Part shown: one piece after another, positions 57,742 through 64,000 of the stretch
How the letters are laid out: each line of letters begins with the position of its first letter
Numbering within the stretch: the stretch's first letter is position 1
NCBI GenBank assembly: GCA_965206025.1
Contig: CBDBIU010000005.1
Location: forward strand, 186,001-250,000
Direction: 5' to 3'
Source of the DNA: G963668345 sp965206025
Lineage (GTDB): Bacteria; Acidobacteriota; Terriglobia; Bryobacterales; UBA6623
DNA: 64,000 nucleotides
Translations under genes and position numbers: made by a program
Notes under the pieces: model-generated
Databases searched by the model: none
What the model saw: the letters and a program-made list of their open reading frames with translations, nothing else
Told to the model about the DNA's origin: nothing

Positions 57742-58947
57742 TCACTCAGAGGAGTAGAAGGACTTGGGGAGGAGATCATGGCCCGGATCTGTGAGAAATT
57801 CGAGGTGTGCGTCCGCCCAAAGTCTGTTGCCGCGGGGATTGAGGTGCATATCTCCCAGGTAGTAATAGCGCTGTCTTGCCGCACCGCCAAAGTGGGGCTT
57901 CAGCGCCTCAAAGGCGTTCAGGTACGGCACCCCGATCTCACTGGCCAATGGCGAGAGTTCCTGGTGAGGACGAGCGGACCAGAGCGGAGGTTCCTCGCCT
58001 TGATCGTTATTGGCGTACTGCTCGTAGTGCGGTACCGCCGTGAGCATGAGCTTGATCCCGTTTCTCTTACAAGTTTCCGCTAGCCGGCGAAGCACGTCGA
58101 ACGTGAGGTCCACGTTCTCCTTCGTAAACGAGTCCCACTCGTCCCGACACCACGCCCCCCGCTGGTAGATCTGCTTTTCGGAATCCGGCGGGAGGGGCGT
58201 GTTCACTTCGGTCGCAAGCTTCTCGGCCCCGAGGTAGGAGAGATACGCGAAGAAATGGGACTTACTGAAAAGAAAGAGCTGCAGGCGAGTCCAAAAAGTC
58301 GCCTTGACAGCGCCCCTTCTCGTGTCAATGAACTCAGAGGCAAAGATGTCACGAGGTGGGGCCGCCGCTGGGTTTCCGTCCGAATCATGGATCACGGTGA
58401 GACGATACTTCCAATCGTCAAAATCGTCAGTCATATCCACGACGACCACGGCGAGGTCGGGGTCGAAATCCATGATCTGATAGCGCAACCGAATGTAGTA
58501 GAGAACCGGAGAGTAGCTTGCAACCCCCGCATTGATCACTTCGAACCGCAGGTCTCGTCCCCGCACTCGTTGCTCGAGCCCCTGCTCCACCAAACTGGGA
58601 AGCGATTCGTCCGTGGCAACCATGCCCTCAACAAACGAATCCCCGATATAGAAGATCCGGTACGTATCGTCCGGCTTGGTTGGCTCCACGTCGTAGGATT
58701 CCGCCCAGCCCTGTTTGTTCCAGTTGCGTTCAAAAGGAGGAAAGTCGGGGTTGAGGGCAACCAGTTCGTTCGTGCGCACCGAATTATTTGCTTTCGGAAC
58801 GTGGTTGAACCGCCAGGATGGTACATAGGCGCCCTTAGTGAGCTGGACGTGAAAGCGACTGTACACTTCCAGAGACAGGAGCAACACAAAGACCAGTCCC
58901 AAATTGAGGACGAACGTATAGACGCGTTTCTTTGTGGTTGGCTTCAT
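57742..58947 (-). CDS. SGNH/GDSL-hydrolase-like membrane protein
   Basis: This is a 401-residue protein. ATG 58947 is chosen because the N-terminal membrane anchor (VYTFVLNLGLVFVLLLSLEV) follows directly. Block I FYIGDSFVEGM carries the catalytic serine, block II-like EVINAGVASYSP the glycine, and block V DMHLNPRGN the Asp and His. Family members are esterases or acyl transferases, often acting on exported polysaccharides; this arrangement (anchor, then SGNH) is common in AlgX-like or acetylation proteins. There is no adjacent polysaccharide operon. The substrate is unknown. Confidence 0.82.
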   Translation of the reverse strand: MKPTTKKRVYTFVLNLGLVFVLLLSLEVYSRFHVQLTKGAYVPSWRFNHVPKANNSVRTNELVALNPDFPPFERNWNKQGWAESYDVEPTKPDDTYRIFYIGDSFVEGMVATDESLPSLVEQGLEQRVRGRDLRFEVINAGVASYSPVLYYIRLRYQIMDFDPDLAVVVVDMTDDFDDWKYRLTVIHDSDGNPAAAPPRDIFASEFIDTRRGAVKATFWTRLQLFLFSKSHFFAYLSYLGAEKLATEVNTPLPPDSEKQIYQRGAWCRDEWDSFTKENVDLTFDVLRRLAETCKRNGIKLMLTAVPHYEQYANNDQGEEPPLWSARPHQELSPLASEIGVPYLNAFEALKPHFGGAARQRYYYLGDMHLNPRGNRLWADAHLEFLTDPGHDLLPKSFYSSE

Positions 58948-59013
58948 TTTTCTGTTCGTGAAACCGAGCGGCCCGCTCCGCCGCCGGCGCGTCGAAAGCT
59001 GCAGCCAGCGCAT

Positions 59014-59502
59014 GCGGCCCGCTCTCCGCCTCGCATCGTCACCAGTCTTGCTTCCGTTGCCTTGTGCAGGTTTCTCTTTCCTATAAATACGGGGTCAGTT
59101 CTCGAAACGCCTATAAGCGAAGACCTTACAACCGATAGAGATCTTTCCCTAGCCTGTGGCCCAAAAGCGCATCGAGGCGCATGAGCGGGGTCGCTTTCAG
59201 GCTCCTTCCCTCTTGAAATCGACGACCTGACTTCTCCCTGTCCCAGACGCCTTTCGGGTAAACGAAGACCTGCCCGGCGGCACCCCGCTCACACGGCAAT
59301 CGAGCCGGCACGGCCGCACGCTAACACCCCGCCAGATCGTTGTACTAATACCTTGGTTTCCGAGCCGGCTAAGAAAATGTGCCTTCCGTGTCATGTGTTT
59401 CTCCTACCCCTTGCCACAAGCTAAAACACACAGGCCTACAGGCCGCGGAAACGAGTCCCCTCAGCCCCAAGCCGGCTTAGCGGACTCAGCCAAGGAGCAG
59501 CA
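59014..59502. other. Gene-free stretch
   Basis: These are about 490 bases between two divergent genes. I see no supported coding frame, RNA gene or listed repeat. The promoters of both neighbours should lie here. Confidence 0.4.
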
Positions 59503-60057
59503 ATGGGAACATTTCATCGTCGTATCCGGACTGTTGCAGGGGGCTTGTTCGTCCTCTTCGCCGTTTCTTTGAACACTGCGTCGTTACGAGCCGAAGAACC
59601 TCTGACGGAGACCTTCGGGCTGGAAAGTGAGCCACTCTATTTCTCTTCAAACCTCAGGTATATATCGCCTCGTCCGACCGATAAACCCCGTACGCAAAAG
59701 CGATGGAAGAAGGCTTGGATCGCCTCCTGGGTCGCCTTCGCGGCCGTGAATCTGCTGGACGCGCACTCCTCGACCGGGAAGCGGGAGTTGAACCCACTTC
59801 TGAGCAATAGCCAGGGCCGGTTCTCCGCCGGCAAGGCCGCGCTGATTAAGTCTGCCGTCGGGGGAAGCTTTTTCGCTGTCCAGTGGTGGATGGCAAGGAA
59901 GAACCGCGACGCTGACTATTACAGGACGTTCACGATTGCCAATAGCGCCATGACGGCCGGTCTGGGAATCGTGGCCGTCCATAACTACGGTGTGCCCAAA
60001 GCGGGAGCGGACTTGACCTCGGCCACCGGCCAATATCTCCAGCAACTGCCGCAATAG
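59503..60057 (+). CDS. Exported membrane protein of unknown function
   Basis: This is a 184-residue protein. AAGGAG lies about 8 bases before ATG 59503. A signal peptide (VAGGLFVLFAVSLNTASLRA) ends near residue 31. Three further hydrophobic segments follow (ASWVAFAAVNLLDA, SAVGGSFFAVQWWM, TIANSAMTAGLGIVAV), with a conserved-looking ELNPLLSNSQGRFSAGKAAL between the first two. Similar small proteins with the NPLL motif are common in the phylum and uncharacterised. Confidence 0.75.
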   Translation: MGTFHRRIRTVAGGLFVLFAVSLNTASLRAEEPLTETFGLESEPLYFSSNLRYISPRPTDKPRTQKRWKKAWIASWVAFAAVNLLDAHSSTGKRELNPLLSNSQGRFSAGKAALIKSAVGGSFFAVQWWMARKNRDADYYRTFTIANSAMTAGLGIVAVHNYGVPKAGADLTSATGQYLQQLPQ

Positions 60058-60161
60058 TCCCGTGAGCAGACCGGGACACAGGTATGATGCTGACGGCAAC
60101 CTAACTCGACCCTGGTCCGACTCCAATGTGTGGGTAAGAGGCAAGACGCGCCCAATGATGG

Positions 60162-61064
60162 CTACAACGGCGGGTACCAGAGCCGCCCCTGCCTCTCAGT
60201 GCGCGCGCGAAACAGATGCCCTTCCGTACTGGTGACGTAAAGGGTCGTTAGGTCCTCCCCGGCAAATGTACAGTTCGTGGGCCGTTGGGCGCCTATGGGG
60301 TGGGTCTCGAGAACCTCGCCCCGCGGTGAGAAGACATAGATCATCGGTCCAGGGCCTCCGCGTTCCCAGCCCGCCGTGGCGACGATATTACCGTTTGTGT
60401 CGAGGCACATTCCGTCGACGCCCCGGTTGTCGCCAAACTCATGCAGCACCAACGCCTCCCCCAGGGTGGCGTCTTCCCTGATTGGGTAGGCCCTCAGCTG
60501 CCGCTTCTCACTCGGCCCTCGCCCCGATTGCGCGACGTAGAGAGTCCTGTAGTCGAGCGAAAACAGGATTCCGTTCGGCCGTGTTGTGTCGAAGGTGACG
60601 CGCCGTATCGGCCACTTCCCGTCGCTTTGCGGATCGAGGCGGTAGACCGAGTCGTGGTCGAGCTCCTTATGGGTGAAGTCTTGGCTCCAGGGGCCGGCTG
60701 CTTCTTCGTAGAAGGGGTCGGTGAACCAGACCCGGCCTTGGGGGTCGATCGCCAGGTCGTTAGGAATATTGAAGCGCTTGCCTTCAAAACCATCCGCCAG
60801 CACGGTCGCGCTGCCATCGGCTTCGTAGCGAACGACGCGCCGCGCATCGCCTTCGCAAGCGTAGAGACGCCCCTCGGGATCGAACATCAGGCCGTTGGCG
60901 CAATTCGTCCCCTCGCGGTAGACCTCGGACGATCCCGATCGAGGATCGAACCTCATGATGCGGCTGCTGGGGATGTGGGTGAACAGTAACCCGCCGCCGT
61001 CCCAAGCCGGCCCCTCGGTAACTCCCCCGTAGGGACCGTCAACGAGTTCAAATCGCCAACTCAT
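60162..61064 (-). CDS. SMP-30/gluconolactonase-like beta-propeller protein
   Basis: This is a 300-residue six-bladed propeller. VTEGPAWDGGGLLFTHIPSS carries the first metal-binding glutamate, NCANGLMFDPEGRLYACEGD and FNIPNDLAIDPQGRVWFTDP the Asn and Asp ligands, and RPNGILFSLDYRTLYVAQ the next Asn, with GVDGMCLDTNGNIVATAGW the last Asp. These are the residues of calcium-dependent lactonases. There is no signal peptide, so it is probably cytoplasmic. ATG 61064 is preferred to TTG 61067. Confidence 0.9.
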   Translation of the reverse strand: MSWRFELVDGPYGGVTEGPAWDGGGLLFTHIPSSRIMRFDPRSGSSEVYREGTNCANGLMFDPEGRLYACEGDARRVVRYEADGSATVLADGFEGKRFNIPNDLAIDPQGRVWFTDPFYEEAAGPWSQDFTHKELDHDSVYRLDPQSDGKWPIRRVTFDTTRPNGILFSLDYRTLYVAQSGRGPSEKRQLRAYPIREDATLGEALVLHEFGDNRGVDGMCLDTNGNIVATAGWERGGPGPMIYVFSPRGEVLETHPIGAQRPTNCTFAGEDLTTLYVTSTEGHLFRARTERQGRLWYPPL

Positions 61065-61432
61065 CAAGACACCTCTTGGTGTGACAGTTCCTCATCACCA
61101 GCCGGCTGGCCGGCAATTCGTGGCCTGCGCCATTGCTCGCCCTATTGTAAGCGCTCGCCCCCCCCGTCCGGGTCGCCGAGGAGGAACGGGAAAGTTGTGT
61201 ACGTCAGGTTTTTCCGCGAGACAGACTGCGGGGTCGATTCTGAAGACTTGTTCGCTGAACTGCCGGCATCAGAACCATCATGGGCCGGAGACGGCAATTT
61301 CGTCCGCGGGCTAACGCCCGGGGATCGAGTCGGGCGAAACATCGGGGGCCGAGAATCGGATGACAGCGGCGCCTATTTTTTGCCGAACCTGAATTCTGCC
61401 TTGGGTCGTTGGATCCGAATCAGCTCACCCCG
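61065..61432. other. Gene-free stretch
   Basis: These are about 370 bases without a supported gene or listed repeat; a frame across 61197-61466 lacks a binding site and family features. The SMP-30 promoter presumably lies here. Confidence 0.4.
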
Positions 61433-62518
61433 CTACTCGGGCAGCGTCGGCTCTTCGACCGTGTAGTCGACGTCGAGCGATCGCAAGAATGCCAAAAGAT
61501 CAGCCTTCTCGTCGTCACCGAGATCGGCCTTTTTCGCGTCGGCGAGGTTTTTCTCGTCGAGCCACTTGTTGGGGTTTCCGCCCTTCAGCATCAGGTCGAC
61601 CGCGTCTTCCAGCGTTTCCGCACTGCCGTCGTGCGAGTAGGGCCCTGACTTGCTGATGTCCAAAAGCGTCGGGGTTTTGAACGCGCCGGTATCCTTTTCA
61701 TCGCCGCTGACCTTGGCTCGGCCGATATCGGGCTTCTCGGCGTCCATACCGACACCAACATTGTGGTACTGGAGATCGGTCAACAAGATGCCGTCGTGGC
61801 AGTTGGTGCACTTGGCCTTCTGGTCGAAAATCTCCCAACCGCGCTGCGCGGATTCGCTGAACGCGGCCTTATCCCCGTTGTAGAACCGCACCCACGCCGA
61901 ATCGGCGGCGACGATGGTACGCATGAACGAGGCCACGGCCCGGGCGACGTTGTCGGGGGTGGCGGCGTCGCCGAAGATGTTTTGGAACTGTTGCGAGTAG
62001 CCGGAAATCTCGTTCAACTTGGCGCAGATGTCTTCCATGCTCGGGGCGTCGTCCTTGCCCGAGGCGCCCATGTTGCCGCCCTTCCAGGCTCCCTGGACTT
62101 GCTTCTCCAGAGATCCCGAGCGGCCGTCCCAATAAAGCTCGGCGTGGTACCCAATGTTCCAAAGCGTCGGACTCGATCGCGTCAGCGTCTTGTCGAACGC
62201 GCCGATCGCCACCGGCTTGCCGTCGGTCAAGCCATGCTCTTTCAGGTGACAGCCGTAACAGGAGCGATTGCCGTCGCCGCTCAGCCGCTTGTCATAGAAA
62301 AGCTGTTTGCCCAGCTCGACCTTTGCTTCCGTCATGGGGTTGTCGGCTGGAATGGCCATCTGTTCGTAGCCGGCGAGCTCGGGCCACTGGGGCGCCGCCA
62401 TCTCCTTGGGCTGCTCCGGCTCAGGGCGCGGACAATTCAGCAGCGAAACGGCCAGTATGAGACTCAGCACCGTGAGCAGCGATCGCGAGCGTGATTCGTG
62501 AACTTTTCCGGGCTTCAT
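61433..62518 (-). CDS. Di-haem cytochrome c peroxidase (CcpA/MauG family)
   Basis: This is a 361-residue exported protein. Two haem-binding motifs are present: CYGCH (87-91) and CTNCH (about 238-242), with KTPTLLDISKSGPYSHDG holding residues near the second haem and LGKQLFYDKRLSGDG preceding the first, all typical of the family. The N-terminal hydrophobic stretch ends LLNCPRPEPEQ, which could be an imperfect lipobox. It reduces peroxide in the periplasm or oxidises another protein (MauG-like); which cannot be told. Confidence 0.93.
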   Translation of the reverse strand: MKPGKVHESRSRSLLTVLSLILAVSLLNCPRPEPEQPKEMAAPQWPELAGYEQMAIPADNPMTEAKVELGKQLFYDKRLSGDGNRSCYGCHLKEHGLTDGKPVAIGAFDKTLTRSSPTLWNIGYHAELYWDGRSGSLEKQVQGAWKGGNMGASGKDDAPSMEDICAKLNEISGYSQQFQNIFGDAATPDNVARAVASFMRTIVAADSAWVRFYNGDKAAFSESAQRGWEIFDQKAKCTNCHDGILLTDLQYHNVGVGMDAEKPDIGRAKVSGDEKDTGAFKTPTLLDISKSGPYSHDGSAETLEDAVDLMLKGGNPNKWLDEKNLADAKKADLGDDEKADLLAFLRSLDVDYTVEEPTLPE

Positions 62519-62648
62519 GATTTCTCCTCGTAATGAAGCAACTGTCTGAGATTTGTACGTTTGCTAATTTTACTCTTCACAGATTGGCGCCGCAAGGTGA
62601 GTGGGACCTCCCGACGGCAGCAAACCTCTTTCCTTCCTCGAAAGCTAG

Positions 62649-62838
62649 TGCTTGGTCCCATAAGTTCGCGATCGTTTATAGGCGGCAATTATTGGACCGC
62701 CCCGTCGAAAACCCCCCGGTTTTCATCCCCCTGGGTGGGCCGCGGGATTGGCCGTACGCCATGGCCGCTCACTGGCGTTCGCGGCTCCGAATCGGGCATG
62801 GCAAGGGTGTGCGTGAGCAAGGGACTGAGCCTGGAACG
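62649..62838 (+). repeat. Repeat family R4, copy 2, flanked by CTAG
   Basis: CTAG stands at 62645-62648 and 62839-62842. The sequence TGCTTGGTCCCATAAGTTCG, CGATCGTTTATAGGCGGC and CTGGGTGGGCCGCGGG matches the inverted copy at 51533-51722. No coding sequence. It lies between the peroxidase and the next gene (62519-62898). Confidence 0.7.
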
Positions 62839-62898
62839 CTAGTGACGGCCAAGCATGCGTCGACAAAGCCGCGCCCGGCGGTCAGCACCGGAAATCGC

Positions 62899-64000
62899 CT
62901 ACGGTTCTGTTTCCAAACGTTTCAGGACGACTTGGCTGCGCTCATCGGCCGCGATTCGCCGGTGGAAGTCGTTCAATTCCCCTACTCGGTCGGCGGGCAG
63001 GCGCACCGCTTTGACCGAATAATTGCGGCGGCAGCGGAGGACCTCGCCTTCCAGCTCAATTTTGCTTCGGTATTCGGCGAAGTCAGTGGCTAAGGTAACC
63101 GCGGGTGGAAGGTCCTCGACCAGGTAGCCGGGCGGCAACGTAATGTCGAACATGTCGCTCTGCGACGTGGTGGAGGGAAACTCCACCGGATGCTTTCGGT
63201 CTTCCTCTTCCAGTAACCTGCCGCTCTTACGGCCCAGGACCCACGGCTTAAACAACCGCAACTTCCCCGCGGCTTTTGAATAATTGTCGCCCACGAACTT
63301 GTAGTCCAAGACCAGGGTCCGGTCGTACTCTTCCAGGTTTTCCACTTGGGAATGAAGCAACCGAAAACCTCCCAGGAAACCGACAAGAAAGTCTTCGAAG
63401 ACCTTCTGCCGTTCTGGGCCCGCGACCCGTAGGAAAGCGCTTCGCCGAGAGATCGCCATGTTTCCCCAGCGAATCTCGCGCACGCTGCCCCGCAGAGACC
63501 CGTCCTCGGTGAAGCTGAACTTTCCGTGACGCAACAAGCGGTTGACGGCGGGAGGCAGTAACGGCAGTTCAACGAGCTCGCCCCCATCATCTCCGACAAG
63601 CAAGCCGTGACCGGCCTGCAAAGTGGGTGGAAGGTAGCCGAGGGGAGTCATGGGGTCCGTAGGGTCGAAGAACAGGAGGCGGCCCAGTCGCTCGTGATCG
63701 CGCGCCGCGTAAAGCAACGGGAACTGGCCCCCCGAGGGCAGCTCGACAGCCACAATCACATGGTTGAAACTCAAAACCGACGGAGCTTCGGACATCACCG
63801 CGCCTCGGCGGCTGTGAACCAACACGTAATGAGACTCGACGCCAACCTCCCGTAGCATCGCGCCCAGCAGGGTGGCCTTGTCCTTGCAGTCGCCGTAGCG
63901 GTTGGTGAAGACCTCCCGCGCCGGGTGCGGCTGGTGACCGCCGATGCCGATCTCAATGGCTACGTAGCGGATGTCTCGCTGCGCGAAAGCGGCCAGCGCT
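62899..64000 (-). CDS. DUF3857/transglutaminase-like protein, 5' end outside the window
   Basis: The frame is open to the window edge; at least 366 residues are visible. The transglutaminase core reads VAIEIGIGGHQPHPAREVFT and NRYGDCKDKATLLGAMLREV, with the catalytic Cys in GDCKDK. The next catalytic His/Asp region is FNHVIVAVEL (His) and LLFFDPTDPMTPLGYLP (Asp). The C-terminal part is beta-rich (ITLPPGYLVEDLPPAVTLAT, LRCRRNYSVKAVRLPADRVG), as in the second DUF3857-type domain. Such proteins are usually exported; the N-terminal DUF3857 domain would lie beyond the window. The substrate is unknown. Confidence 0.85.
   Translation of the reverse strand, partial: ALAAFAQRDIRYVAIEIGIGGHQPHPAREVFTNRYGDCKDKATLLGAMLREVGVESHYVLVHSRRGAVMSEAPSVLSFNHVIVAVELPSGGQFPLLYAARDHERLGRLLFFDPTDPMTPLGYLPPTLQAGHGLLVGDDGGELVELPLLPPAVNRLLRHGKFSFTEDGSLRGSVREIRWGNMAISRRSAFLRVAGPERQKVFEDFLVGFLGGFRLLHSQVENLEEYDRTLVLDYKFVGDNYSKAAGKLRLFKPWVLGRKSGRLLEEEDRKHPVEFPSTTSQSDMFDITLPPGYLVEDLPPAVTLATDFAEYRSKIELEGEVLRCRRNYSVKAVRLPADRVGELNDFHRRIAADERSQVVLKRLETEP

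Noticed and set aside
58255..59184. A 309-codon frame opposite the SGNH hydrolase
   Set aside because: Antisense shadow; the other strand has the GDS and DxxH motifs.

Overview
The window looks like a chromosomal contig from a GC-rich member of the Acidobacteriota. The 16S gene opens with the AGAATCAACGCTGGCGGCGC context usual in that phylum, and the gene content fits: rpsO-pnp, coaX-birA, TPxPSH-type sulfatases and a fused alpha/beta E1 dehydrogenase. No phylogeny could be run, so the phylum call is an inference.

Layout. 1-1.1 kb: a degraded copy of an integrase-type IS; an intact copy lies at 48.0-49.5 kb. 1.1-11.1 kb: an unknown membrane protein, a coupled two-gene unit (53-aa peptide plus HEPN-like protein), a sugar isomerase-like TIM barrel, a sulfatase, a MacB/FtsX-type permease, a carboxypeptidase-regulatory-domain protein whose 5' end is lost in a MITE, and a glycine-zipper protein. 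11.4-12.8 kb: a MITE fused to a 5'-truncated ISNCY-like transposase. 12.8-18.7 kb: a complete rRNA operon (16S, tRNA-Ala, tRNA-Ile, 23S, 5S, terminator). 19-22.2 kb: a SIR2-HerA anti-phage module whose SIR2 gene carries a +2 (AC) frameshift. 22.2-24.3 kb: a Uma2 nuclease-like gene between direct repeats, REPs and MITEs. 24.3-27.5 kb: 2-oxoacid dehydrogenase E1 and E2. 27.6-28.9 kb: a broken Nramp-like transporter and a Flp pilin. 29.5-32.6 kb: lepB-manC and a NarL-type regulator. 32.8-41 kb: a mannosyltransferase-like gene split by a MITE, a Tat-exported inositol-oxygenase-like protein, ligA, a lipid kinase, a YdjM-like hydrolase and a HupE-like protein. 41-45 kb: a multiply broken MHYT/PAS hybrid kinase and a REP-associated transposase (RAYT) split by a MITE. 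45.2-64 kb: pnp, rpsO, the intact IS, coaX, birA, a MITE cluster, msrA, cheA, an IS1380 element, an SGNH hydrolase, a small membrane protein, SMP-30, a di-haem peroxidase and a DUF3857/transglutaminase protein cut by the window edge.

The main theme is small non-autonomous elements. Five repeat families recur: M1 and M2 (about 190 bp, shared CCCGC(A/T)TTTCTCACC ends, 4-bp YTAR target duplications), M3 (about 150 bp), R4 (about 190 bp) and a REP of about 50 bp next to the RAYT. An ISL3-type MITE with a perfect 8-bp target duplication is also present. Two genes can be restored exactly in silico by removing a MITE and one target copy. Two IS elements with different transposases carry the same structured non-coding tail.

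Limits: everything was read by eye, family names rest on recognised motifs, and several frameshifts could be sequencing or assembly errors.
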